DNA of 28,085 nucleotides from Oribacterium sp. (lineage in GTDB: Bacteria; Bacillota_A; Clostridia; Lachnospirales; Lachnospiraceae). The position numbers and the translations under genes were made by a program. Positions 20,271-28,059 of this stretch are shown here, piece by piece (position 1 is the first letter of the stretch; every line of letters begins with the position of its first letter). The notes under the pieces were generated by a model, which saw nothing but the letters and a program-made list of their open reading frames with translations, was not told the origin of the DNA and ran no database searches. The stretch covers positions 1-28,085 of the forward strand of contig JAGAXP010000095.1 in NCBI GenBank assembly GCA_017940955.1, given 5' to 3'.

Positions 20271-21629
20271 ATGACAAGTATAGATATCGTTTCCGGTTTC
20301 CTCGGAGCCGGCAAGACAACATTTATCCAGAGACTTCTGGATGAGGCATTAAAAACAGAAAAGGTAGTTCTCATCGAGAACGAGTTCGGTGAGATAGGAA
20401 TCGACAGCGGTTTCCTCAAGGACTCCGGCATTGAAATCCGTGAGATGAACCAGGGCTGCATCTGCTGCTCACTGGTTGGAAACTTCGAGCAGTCTCTTAC
20501 AGAGGTTGTTAATACTTATAAGCCTGACCGCATCATCATCGAGCCTTCAGGTGTAGGTAAGCTTTCAGACATCATCGGTGCAGTTAAGTCAGTTTCCGGG
20601 AGTCTTGACGTAGAGCTTCACGCAGCAGTTACCGTTGTGGATGCAAAGAAGGCAAAGATGTATTCAAAGAACTTCGGTGAGTTCTTCAACAACCAGATCG
20701 AGTACGCAGGAACCGTTGTACTTTCAAGAACAGATATCGCAACGGAAGCAAAGGTTGGTGAGGCTGTTTCTATAATAAAGGGTATCAACGAAAGAGCCAC
20801 AGTTATCACTACTCCTGCGGATAAGCTCACAGGCGAGCAGCTGGTTAGCATTATCTCCAAGAAGTATGATCTCGCAGAAGAGATGCTTCAGGATGTAATG
20901 GATCGTGTTCACGAGCATGAAGACCATGAGCACGAGGAAGAGCATGATGAGGTTGAGACACTTCCAAACGGTGTTCAGATTCACCACAGCCACTCACACC
21001 ACCATCACCATCATCATGACCATGATCACGATCATGAGGAGCATGAACATGAGCATCATCACCACGATCATGATGAACACGAGCATGAGCATCACCATGA
21101 TGAAGACGAGCATGAGCATCACCATCACGACCATGAGGAGCATGAGCACCATCATCACGAGGATGGCGAAGAGTGCTGCTGCCATCATGACCACGAGGAG
21201 CACGAACATCACCACCACGATCACGACCACGAGGAGCATGAGCACCACCATCACGAGGATGGCGAGGAGTGCTGCTGCCATCACGACCACGAGGAGCACG
21301 AGCACCATCATCACCATGACGGATGCTGCTGCGGCCATGACCATGATGCCGATGAAGTATTTAAGACCTGGGGCGTAGAGACTCCATATCCTTTTGAGAA
21401 GGACAAGCTTTCACATATCCTTGAGGAGATGGCTCACTCAGAGAAGTACGGCAAGGTTGTAAGATGTAAGGGAATGCTTCCTACAAAGGATGGCGAATGG
21501 ATGTATTTTGACCTTGTTCCGGAGCAGACCGAGATCAGAACCGGCTCACCTGAATATACAGGAAAGGTTGTTGTTATCGGTGCAGATCTCAACGAGCATG
21601 AACTCCGTGAGGCATTTGCCGGAATGTAA
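20271..21629 (+). CDS. COG0523 (CobW/ZNG-like) GTPase with an extreme His/Cys-rich metal-binding insert
   Basis: A 452-residue G3E P-loop GTPase of the metallochaperone group. The GTPase domain has Walker A GFLGAGKTT (9-17), the metal motif GCICCS with C-x-C-C at 63-66, a Walker B region IIIEPSG (88-94) and SRTD (152-155) in the guanine-specificity position. Residues 214 to about 360 are almost wholly His, Glu, Asp and Cys: about 67 histidines by my count and three CCC clusters, including a 32-residue internal repeat (DNA period 96 bp, for example 21161 and 21257). A CobW C-terminal domain follows (364-452). Members of this family deliver zinc, cobalt or other metals to client proteins; zinc is the likeliest here but unproven. 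GGAGG precedes ATG 20271. Confidence 0.95.
   Translation: MTSIDIVSGFLGAGKTTFIQRLLDEALKTEKVVLIENEFGEIGIDSGFLKDSGIEIREMNQGCICCSLVGNFEQSLTEVVNTYKPDRIIIEPSGVGKLSDIIGAVKSVSGSLDVELHAAVTVVDAKKAKMYSKNFGEFFNNQIEYAGTVVLSRTDIATEAKVGEAVSIIKGINERATVITTPADKLTGEQLVSIISKKYDLAEEMLQDVMDRVHEHEDHEHEEEHDEVETLPNGVQIHHSHSHHHHHHHDHDHDHEEHEHEHHHHDHDEHEHEHHHDEDEHEHHHHDHEEHEHHHHEDGEECCCHHDHEEHEHHHHDHDHEEHEHHHHEDGEECCCHHDHEEHEHHHHHDGCCCGHDHDADEVFKTWGVETPYPFEKDKLSHILEEMAHSEKYGKVVRCKGMLPTKDGEWMYFDLVPEQTEIRTGSPEYTGKVVVIGADLNEHELREAFAGM
20905..21345 (+). repeat. Low-complexity coding repeat (His/Asp/Glu codons)
   Basis: The DNA for the metal-binding insert is built from CAC, CAT, GAC, GAT, GAG and GAA codons. Its right half contains a clear 96-bp duplication, with GGATGGCGARGAGTGCTGCT at 21161 and 21257. 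Long antisense and shifted frames across it are artefacts of this composition. Slippage could change the length between strains. Confidence 0.85.
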
Positions 21630-21665
21630 TCGAGTAGGAAAATACGCCCCACTTGATTCCGTGTT

Positions 21666-21712
21666 GGCCATCACATGTGCTTTTGTACAAGCACAACGCA
21701 CGCGTGATGGCC
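21666..21712. repeat. Nested inverted repeat after the COG0523 gene
   Basis: GGCCATCAC (21666-21674) pairs with GTGATGGCC (21704-21712), enclosing an inner stem GTGCTT/AAGCAC (21677-21682 and 21689-21694). The RNA would be a two-part structure in the space before the second GTPase gene. Confidence 0.7.
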
Positions 21713-21730
21713 TTATCGCGAAAAATATAA

Positions 21731-21765
21731 CGACGGTGATTCTCATCACCGTCGATTTATTATAT
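21731..21765 (+). terminator. Probable terminator between the two COG0523 genes
   Basis: CGACGGTGA (21731-21739) pairs perfectly with TCACCGTCG (21746-21754) around six bases, followed by ATTTATTATAT. The tail is T-rich but not a clean run. Confidence 0.6.
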
Positions 21766-21830
21766 GATGATATAATCGATTAAAATTCAAACTGTTTTTG
21801 TCAGCAGAAAACATATGAAATGGAGACAAT

Positions 21831-22871
21831 ATGGCAACAAGTGATAATTACGAATTAAGAGACGATCAGATTCCCGTATTCCTCATTAATGGCTTTCTTG
21901 AAGCGGGTAAAACCGACTTTTTGAAATTCACCATGGCACAGGAGTACTTCCGTGCAGAGGGCACCACGCTTCTTCTCCTTTGTGAGGAGGGTGAATCGGA
22001 GTTTGATGATGCTTTTCTCGAAAAATACAACACAATCAAGGTTCTCATAGAAAACGAGACTGATTTTAACGAGGAGAATCTTAAAAAGCTTCAGGACAAG
22101 TATAATCCTGAGCGTATCATCATCGAGTGGAACGGAATGTGGAACCAGGATGACCTTCTGGACGGTCCCATGTCGGAAACAGCTCTTGCAGAGCAGCAGG
22201 GACGCGAGCCGGCTTATGAGCTTTCACTTCCGGCATCCTGGGCCATCTACCAGATCATAACCATCATTGACGGTTCCACCTTTGATCTTTACTTAAACAA
22301 CATGAAGAGCCTTCTCGGACAGATGCTCCGTTCGGCAGAGCTTGCCATCGTGAACCGTTGTGATAATGTTTCCGACGAAAAGCTTGTGGACTATCGCCGA
22401 AAGATCAGAGCCATGGGACAGAATGCAGTCATCGTTCTTGAGGATAAGGACGGAGAGATCCCTCAGGATACACTTCCGGAAGATCTTCCTTATGATATCA
22501 ATGCTTCATCCATCGACCTTAAGGCGGAGGATTACGGCACCTGGTTTATGGACTGCATGGATCACCCGGAACGATATATCGGAAAGGAAATCACTTATAC
22601 CGGCATGATGCTGAAGAGAAAGAATATGCCTGCAAACGAATGTGTACCAGGTCGTATGGCTATGACCTGCTGTGCTCAGGATATGACTTTCCTCGGCTAC
22701 GTTACAAAGGGAGACCCTAAAGTGCTTGCTCCTTTCAATACACGAGACTGGGTTAAAATCACAGCCACTGTAGGTATCGAAGAAAGAGAAGAGTACAACG
22801 GAGAAGGTCCTGTACTTGAACTCAAAAAAATTGTCCGCACAGGTCCTATCGAGGAGCCTGTGGCATTCTAA
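21831..22871 (+). CDS. COG0523-like P-loop protein fused to a YcgQ/DUF1980-like C-terminal domain
   Basis: A 346-residue protein I read as two domains. Residues 12-215 form a diverged COG0523 GTPase: Walker A NGFLEAGKTDF (20-30), RIIIEWNGMW in the Walker B region and NRCD (175-178) for guanine specificity. The C-x-C-C metal motif of its neighbour is absent. Residues 249-337 (ITYTGMMLKR, GRMAMTCCAQDMTFLGYV with Cys280-Cys281, WVKITATVG) resemble the C-terminal domain of YcgQ/TIGR03943 proteins, which in Bacillus occur beside zinc-regulated genes. The predicted role is zinc or other metal handling with the upstream protein; this rests on family knowledge and adjacency. No membrane segment is present. 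A GGAGAC ribosome binding site precedes ATG 21831, and a strong terminator follows. Confidence 0.8.
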   Translation: MATSDNYELRDDQIPVFLINGFLEAGKTDFLKFTMAQEYFRAEGTTLLLLCEEGESEFDDAFLEKYNTIKVLIENETDFNEENLKKLQDKYNPERIIIEWNGMWNQDDLLDGPMSETALAEQQGREPAYELSLPASWAIYQIITIIDGSTFDLYLNNMKSLLGQMLRSAELAIVNRCDNVSDEKLVDYRRKIRAMGQNAVIVLEDKDGEIPQDTLPEDLPYDINASSIDLKAEDYGTWFMDCMDHPERYIGKEITYTGMMLKRKNMPANECVPGRMAMTCCAQDMTFLGYVTKGDPKVLAPFNTRDWVKITATVGIEEREEYNGEGPVLELKKIVRTGPIEEPVAF

Positions 22872-22886
22872 TCAGTTAAATGGTAC

Positions 22887-22930
22887 GAGAAACCGAAGCG
22901 GCGGTCGCCGCTTCGGTTTCTCTCACTTTT
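22887..22930 (+). terminator. Strong terminator after the COG0523 pair
   Basis: GAGAAACCGAAGCGGC (22887-22902) pairs perfectly over 16 bases with the segment ending GGTTTCTC at 22922 around a four-base loop, followed by TCACTTTTC. It is the most stable simple hairpin in the window. Confidence 0.85.
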
Positions 22931-22993
22931 CAAAATTATTTCATCCCTTATATAACTGGTTGTAATACCAGAAAAAAATATCATAAATCCGTC

Positions 22994-23022
22994 TTGATAT
23001 AGCTGTTTCCATGTCCTATAAT
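22994..23022 (+). promoter_or_regulatory. Promoter for the second ABC importer operon
   Basis: TTGATA (22994-22999), a 17-base spacer and TATAAT (23017-23022) put the start near 23029. The leader is only about 64 nt and holds a small GCGCT/AGCGC hairpin (23045-23062), but no T-box. Confidence 0.75.
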
Positions 23023-23092
23023 ATAACAAATAAAACGATTTAAAGCGCTAAAGTATCAGCGCGGATTAACATCTGGAAAAGGGAGAAAAGTT

Positions 23093-24172
23093 ATGAAAAA
23101 AATGACTAAATTAACAGCAGTTTCCATGGCAACTGTTCTTGCGGCAGCTTCACTTACAGCTTGTGGTTCATCTACAACACCTGCAGCAAGTACCGAAGCC
23201 GCAAAAACTGAAACTGCAGCCGCAACTGAGGCAGCAACCGAAGCCGCAAAGGAAGAGTCAGCAGCTCCTTCCGATGCCGCAGCATCAGACAAGAAGTTTA
23301 CCGTTGGTATCTGCCAGCTTGTTCAGCACAGTGCTCTTGATGCAGCTACAAAGGGCTTCATCGATGTTCTTAAGGAAGAGTACGGCGATAATGTAGTCAT
23401 TGATGAGCAGAACGCACAGGGCGATTCAGCTACATGTACAACCATCATCAACGGATTCGTATCCAATGAGTATGACCTCATCCTTGCAAATGCAACTCCT
23501 GCACTTCAGTCAGCCATGAATGCTACTCAGGATATTCCTATTCTCGGAACCTCTGTAACAGACTATGGAACAGCTCTTGCAATGGACAACTTCGATGCAT
23601 CAAAGGGTACAGGCATCAACATTTCCGGAACTTCAGATCTGGCACCTCTTGATCAGCAGGAAGACATGATCCTCGAGCTGGTTCCCGAGGTTAAGAATGT
23701 TTCCATCTTATACTGCTCAGCAGAGGCTAACTCTCAGTACCAGGCTGCTCAGATCGAAAAGTACCTTGAGGAAGACGGGATCGCATACAAGGAGTTCACT
23801 TTCTCAGATTCAAACGATCTTCAGTCAGTAGTTCAGTCAGCAGTTGCAGACTGTGATGCAATGTATATCCCTACAGATAACACAGCAGCTTCCAACATGA
23901 CTGTTATCAACAACATCGTTCAGCCTGCAGGTATCCCTATCATCTGCGGAGAAGAGAACATGATGAAGTCCGGAGCTCTTGCTACACTTTCCATCAGCTA
24001 TGAAGATCTGGGACGTGCAACAGGTAAGCAGGCAATCGAAATCCTTTCAAACGGTGCAGATGTTTCTACAATGCCTATCGCTTACGCTGAAGCTACAACA
24101 AAGGAATACAACAAGGCTTACGCTGATGCCATCGGAATCACAATTCCTGATGATTACACAGCAGTAGAATAA
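23093..24172 (+). CDS. ABC transporter substrate-binding lipoprotein (COG2984, second paralogue)
   Basis: A 359-residue lipoprotein homologous to the product at 1496. The signal peptide ends in SLTAC with the lipidated Cys at residue 24. A linker of Ala, Glu, Thr and Lys (about 28-66) leads to the binding domain, which begins FTVGICQLVQHSALD. Shared with the first paralogue are the GINISGTSD and IPTDNT segments and the overall order of the two lobes, though much of the rest has diverged. GGGAG lies before ATG 23093. Because the leader has no T-box, tryptophan cannot be inferred as ligand; another aromatic or unrelated small molecule is possible. It is followed by a terminator-like hairpin and then the cognate permease gene. 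Confidence 0.9.
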   Translation: MKKMTKLTAVSMATVLAAASLTACGSSTTPAASTEAAKTETAAATEAATEAAKEESAAPSDAAASDKKFTVGICQLVQHSALDAATKGFIDVLKEEYGDNVVIDEQNAQGDSATCTTIINGFVSNEYDLILANATPALQSAMNATQDIPILGTSVTDYGTALAMDNFDASKGTGINISGTSDLAPLDQQEDMILELVPEVKNVSILYCSAEANSQYQAAQIEKYLEEDGIAYKEFTFSDSNDLQSVVQSAVADCDAMYIPTDNTAASNMTVINNIVQPAGIPIICGEENMMKSGALATLSISYEDLGRATGKQAIEILSNGADVSTMPIAYAEATTKEYNKAYADAIGITIPDDYTAVE

Positions 24173-24210
24173 TTTCACAACACATTATCAAACTATAATC
24201 AACACAAGAT

Positions 24211-24250
24211 CAGTGCAATATTGTCACATATATTGCACTGAATTCTTTTT
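24211..24250 (+). terminator. Intercistronic terminator between binding-protein and permease genes
   Basis: CAGTGCAATA (24211-24220) pairs with TATTGCACTG (24231-24240) around a ten-base loop, followed by AATTCTTTTT. Partial read-through would give more binding protein than permease, mirroring the hairpins at 2758-2855. Confidence 0.75.
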
Positions 24251-24335
24251 CATTATGGATCAGACGCATCGCAGTTCTGCGTGCTGCTTTAGAAACATTA
24301 TTAATCAATTATTAAAGATAACGGAGATTCACTAA

Positions 24336-25319
24336 ATGCAAGCTTATTTTTCTTCACTTAATCCTGTAGCTCTGTGGAATGCAGCTCCGGGAGGTATTGC
24401 CCAGGGACTGATCTGGGGCATTATGGCACTGGGTGTCTATATCACCTTCCGTGTACTTAAATTTGCGGATATGACAGTCGATGGTTCCTTTTCACTTGGA
24501 GGAGCTGTTGCAGTTATGCTCATATTAAATGGCGTAGATCCTCAGATAGTTCTCATAGCTTCCTTTTTCTCCGGTATCCTTTCGGGATGTGTAACAGGTA
24601 TCCTTCATACAAAACTTGGTATCCCGGATATTCTTGCGGGAATCCTCACCCAGATTTCACTGTATTCCATTAACCTCAATATCATGGGTAAGGCAAACCA
24701 GGCTGTACCTATCAATTCGGTAAGAGTATTCTTCACTTCAAATATCCGTTATCTCGGACAGACTCTGACATTGACACTGGTAGTTGACGTGTGCATCATC
24801 GCTGTTATCTACTGGTTCCTTGGAACAGAGCTCGGAAGCTCCATCCGTGCAACCGGTATCAATCCCAATATGTCCAGAGCCCAGGGTATCGACACAAGCA
24901 AAATGAAGATCATCGCCCTTATGCTGGGCAACGGTCTCGTGGCTCTTTCAGGCGGTATCCTTTCAGAGTATCAGGGCTTCGCAGATGTTAAGATGGGACA
25001 GGGTTCCATCGTTATCGGCCTTGCAGCAGTTATCATCGGTGAAGTTCTTGCCGAAACCCTCGTAGGAAAACGTCTCAATTTCATCATGAGACTCAGCTTC
25101 ACTGTTATCGGTGCCATCATCTACTACTTGGTTTATGTATTCGTTCTGTGGCTTAAGTTCCCTGCTGACGATATGAAGCTTCTTACAGCCATCGTGGTTG
25201 CAGCATTCCTTGCAGTACCTTATCTAAAAGAACGCAGTAATAATTCTTTTTCCGGTTTGGCCAAGCGAAACGCAAAGCTTCAGGCTGAATCAAAAAATAA
25301 CGGTAAGGAGGCAGACTAA
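24336..25319 (+). CDS. ABC transporter permease (COG4120, second paralogue)
   Basis: A 327-residue multi-pass membrane protein paralogous to the one at 2882. It shares KFADMTVDGSFSLGGAV (compare NICDLSTDGCYTLGCAV), LGIPDILAGILT (compare FGVESILAGIIV) and the ATPase-contact loop GSSIRATGINPNMSRAQGID. About eight hydrophobic segments are visible and the tail is short and basic (residues about 303-327). An ACGGAG ribosome binding site precedes ATG 24336. Its stop and the ATPase start share one base (TAATG at 25317-25321), so translation is coupled. It would form the membrane channel for the ligand captured by the lipoprotein at 23093. Confidence 0.9.
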   Translation: MQAYFSSLNPVALWNAAPGGIAQGLIWGIMALGVYITFRVLKFADMTVDGSFSLGGAVAVMLILNGVDPQIVLIASFFSGILSGCVTGILHTKLGIPDILAGILTQISLYSINLNIMGKANQAVPINSVRVFFTSNIRYLGQTLTLTLVVDVCIIAVIYWFLGTELGSSIRATGINPNMSRAQGIDTSKMKIIALMLGNGLVALSGGILSEYQGFADVKMGQGSIVIGLAAVIIGEVLAETLVGKRLNFIMRLSFTVIGAIIYYLVYVFVLWLKFPADDMKLLTAIVVAAFLAVPYLKERSNNSFSGLAKRNAKLQAESKNNGKEAD

Positions 25320-26116
25320 TGCTGGAAATCAGAAACATTAACAAAACCTTTAATCCCGGTACCATTAACGAAAAGAAGGCCCTCATTGATGTGAGCATCA
25401 CCCTTAATGACGGGGATTTCTGTACAGTCATAGGCGGTAACGGCGCCGGAAAATCTACCATCATGAATGCAGTTGCAGGTGTATGGCCTCTGGATTCCGG
25501 AATGATACTTGTTGACGGAGTTGATGTATCAGGACTTTCAGAGTACCAGCGTGCTCCTTATTTCGGCAGAGTTTTTCAGGACCCTATGACAGGAACCGCA
25601 GGTGACATGCAGATCGATGAAAACATGGCCCTTGCCGCAAGAAGAGGTCAGAGACGCACCCTCCGCTGGGGTGTTACCAAAAAAGAAAGAGAGCAGTATC
25701 AGGAGTACCTTAAGGATCTTGATCTGGGACTGGAGGACAGACTCACAGCAAAGGTTGGTCTTCTTTCCGGTGGTCAGAGACAGGCCCTCACACTTATTAT
25801 GGCGACCATGAAAAAGCCGAAGGTTCTGCTCCTGGACGAGCATACTGCAGCTCTTGATCCCAAGACCGCTTCAAAGGTACTTGCCGCAACCGACAAGGTT
25901 GTAGAAGAGCATCACCTTACAACTCTTATGGTTACTCACAACATGCGTGATGCCATAGCCCACGGTAACCGTCTCATCATGATGAACGAAGGCAGAGTTG
26001 CCCTTGATATTTCAGGTGAAGAAAAGAAAAAACTTACCGTTGAGGATCTCCTTCATAAGTTTGAAGAGTTATCCGGCGGAAACTTTGCAAATGACAGAAT
26101 GCTCCTGTCAAAATAG
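25319..26116 (+). CDS. ABC transporter ATP-binding protein (COG1101, second paralogue)
   Basis: A 265-residue ATPase closely related to the product at 3828; the two match almost residue for residue around the motifs. Walker A is GGNGAGKST (39-47), the Q-loop lies in FQDP, the signature LSGGQ is at 149-153, Walker B VLLLDE at 169-174, and VTHN holds the switch His. The start overlaps the permease stop by one base, with AAGGAGG just before. It ends the second importer operon, followed 12 bases later by a clean terminator. Of the three components, the ATPase is by eye the most conserved between the operons and the binding protein the least. Confidence 0.93.
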   Translation: MLEIRNINKTFNPGTINEKKALIDVSITLNDGDFCTVIGGNGAGKSTIMNAVAGVWPLDSGMILVDGVDVSGLSEYQRAPYFGRVFQDPMTGTAGDMQIDENMALAARRGQRRTLRWGVTKKEREQYQEYLKDLDLGLEDRLTAKVGLLSGGQRQALTLIMATMKKPKVLLLDEHTAALDPKTASKVLAATDKVVEEHHLTTLMVTHNMRDAIAHGNRLIMMNEGRVALDISGEEKKKLTVEDLLHKFEELSGGNFANDRMLLSK

Positions 26117-26128
26117 CAAAAACTCTCA

Positions 26129-26157
26129 GGCTGCAGCAAAACGCTGCAGCCTTTTTA
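26129..26157 (+). terminator. Terminator of the second ABC importer operon
   Basis: GGCTGCAGC (26129-26137) pairs perfectly with GCTGCAGCC (26143-26151) around AAAAC, followed by TTTTT. Confidence 0.92.
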
Positions 26158-26166
26158 AATATAGAA

Positions 26167-26195
26167 CCACCGGGGACGATTCCTGCCGGCCCTGT
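26167..26195. repeat. GGGGAC-cored repeat, left half only (copy C)
   Basis: CCACCGGGGACGATTC (26167-26182) matches the left arm of the copy at 18955 with one substitution, but no right arm follows, so this copy is truncated. It sits just after the importer operon terminator. The remaining intergenic bases to 26350 show no further feature. Confidence 0.6.
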
Positions 26196-26359
26196 GTGTC
26201 AGAATAACTGTCAGTGAAGTATGAAAGATTTTGTGGAGCTATCTATCATAGGAATGCGCTTCTCAGACGATTCCCTCTATTTAAATCCAACATTAAACTT
26301 ACACTCTCAATGCATATATACATGTTCAGCAAAACTTCAGAATTATGCTAAAATATATA

Positions 26360-26368
26360 TGATATAAT
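26360..26368 (+). promoter_or_regulatory. Extended -10 promoter for the NlpC/P60 gene
   Basis: TGATATAAT (26360-26368) is a full extended -10 element; no good -35 box is present at 17 bases. The start site would be near 26375, leaving a leader of about 30 nt. Confidence 0.55.
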
Positions 26369-26403
26369 ACATCTCATGCCAATTTTCACAGGAGTATCAA
26401 TAT

Positions 26404-28059
26404 ATGGGAAATCCAAAAATGAATTATGACAGAGAACATACAATGCTTTTTGTTTCGGCAGGAATTCTATGTGTACTGGTCATAGCCATTATCATAGCTC
26501 TTATAATGAAGGGACAGAAATCCACACTTTCACAAGATACCGTAATGGCTGTAGAATCAGAGACTGCTGTGGAAGACATCGCCTCTGCCGGTGAAAGTCA
26601 GCCCGTAAAGTCAACTCTATCAGAAATTCAGGTATTCACCAAGGCTATCCAGATGGAAGCCATCAACAATTCAATCGCACAGTATGCAGATCTCGGAATC
26701 GTAACCTGCGACAGCTATATCAATTTCCGCAGTGCCCCTGACCAGAATGACCTTACCAACATCATGGGTATGCTTGCCAATGGCTCTGCCGTTGATATCG
26801 TCGAAGCCGCTCCGGAAAATGCCGCCGGCTGGATGCATATAAGATCCGGTGGCATGGACGGTTATGTTGCTTCAGCTTATGTAGTAACCGGAGATGATGC
26901 AATAACTCTTGCAGGAAGCCTTATCAAGCCAAGAGCCACCGTTGTTACCGACAAACTTCGTATACGTTCAACTCCCGAAATAGCAGACGGAAACACCATC
27001 GGTTCTGCGGCAAAAGGAGAGAAGTACGAGGTTCTCGGAAGAGTGAATGAAGACTGGGTCATGATAGCCTCGGACAATATCGATAACTTTGACATTGCAT
27101 ATATGTCTGCGTCCCCTGAAAATGTTTCCCTCGGCTTTGGTCTTGATGAAGCAAAGTCACTGAATCTCAAACAGAAGGTTCTCAACATGTATGATAACCT
27201 CGGTGTTTCACTGGCTTCCGATTACATCAATGTGCGTTCCTCACCTGAAGAAAAAGGCATTGACAACATAATCGGAAAATTCCCGGGATACGGCGGATGT
27301 AACATTTTGGGAGAAGAGAACGGATGGTATCATATCAAGTCCGGTCCTGTTGACGGATATGTTCGTGCAGACCTCCTTGCAACAGGTCAGACAGCCCAGG
27401 ATCTTGCCGTGCAGAATGCTCACGTCATGGCACTCATCAATACCCAGTCACTTAACGTAAGAGCCCAGGCATCAACAGATTCCGAAGCCTGGACACAGGT
27501 TACCAGCGGACAGCGTTATGACGTAGTGAATCAGATGGATGGGTGGGTAGAGCTTGATCTCGGCGACGGTGATGACAGTGACTCAGCCCAGGGTTCCTTC
27601 GTATCAACCCGCGACAACAACGTCTCCGTAAGATATGCACTCCAGGAAGCCATCGAGTATTACCCTGCAGTAGAAGCAGCCAATGCTGCCGCAGCCTTCA
27701 GAAACAAGATAGTTAACTATGCCTGCCAGTTTGTTGGTAATCCATATGTATGGGGCGGAACCTCCCTAACACACGGATGCGACTGCTCGGGCTTCGTTCA
27801 GTCCGTCCTCAAGAACTTTGGAATCTACCTTCCGAGAGTATCCCGTGACCAGGCGGGCTCCGGCTCAAAAGTCTCAAGCGACTCAATGAAGCCCGGAGAC
27901 CTCATATTCTATGCAAACCGCAGCGGAACCATTAACCACGTCGGTATGTACATCGGAAACGGCCAGATTGTTAATGCAGCCTCCCGCCGCTCCGGCATCC
28001 GCATCTACCGCTGGAACTACCGCACCCCGGTCGCAATACGAAACGTAATCGGCGATTAA
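26404..28059 (+). CDS. Membrane-anchored SH3-NlpC/P60 peptidoglycan endopeptidase
   Basis: A 551-residue cell-wall enzyme predicted to cut peptide stems of peptidoglycan outside the membrane. A short basic N-terminus precedes one membrane segment (about 14-35), followed by a linker. Four bacterial SH3-like repeats follow, near 95-160 (SYINFRSAP), 175-235 (KLRIRSTPE), 258-325 (DYINVRSSPE) and 340-405 (SLNVRAQAS). The NlpC/P60 domain (about 435-551) has NPYVWGGTS, catalytic Cys461 in HGCDCSGF, His512 in NHVGMYIG and Asn524 in the third catalytic position. AGGAG precedes ATG 26404. The SH3 repeats probably bind the wall. There is no cleavable signal, so it is likely membrane-tethered. It ends 26 bases before the right edge. 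Confidence 0.93.
   Translation: MGNPKMNYDREHTMLFVSAGILCVLVIAIIIALIMKGQKSTLSQDTVMAVESETAVEDIASAGESQPVKSTLSEIQVFTKAIQMEAINNSIAQYADLGIVTCDSYINFRSAPDQNDLTNIMGMLANGSAVDIVEAAPENAAGWMHIRSGGMDGYVASAYVVTGDDAITLAGSLIKPRATVVTDKLRIRSTPEIADGNTIGSAAKGEKYEVLGRVNEDWVMIASDNIDNFDIAYMSASPENVSLGFGLDEAKSLNLKQKVLNMYDNLGVSLASDYINVRSSPEEKGIDNIIGKFPGYGGCNILGEENGWYHIKSGPVDGYVRADLLATGQTAQDLAVQNAHVMALINTQSLNVRAQASTDSEAWTQVTSGQRYDVVNQMDGWVELDLGDGDDSDSAQGSFVSTRDNNVSVRYALQEAIEYYPAVEAANAAAAFRNKIVNYACQFVGNPYVWGGTSLTHGCDCSGFVQSVLKNFGIYLPRVSRDQAGSGSKVSSDSMKPGDLIFYANRSGTINHVGMYIGNGQIVNAASRRSGIRIYRWNYRTPVAIRNVIGD

Noticed and set aside
20905..21378. Met/Thr/Ser/Ile-rich plus-strand frame, and a Val/Met-rich minus-strand frame at 20994-21344
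   Set aside because: Both are frame-shifted or antisense readings of the His/Asp/Glu-codon repeat of the COG0523 gene.
23029..23092. T-box or other riboswitch before the second importer operon
   Set aside because: The leader is only about 64 nt with one small hairpin and lacks the T-box core and a terminator.
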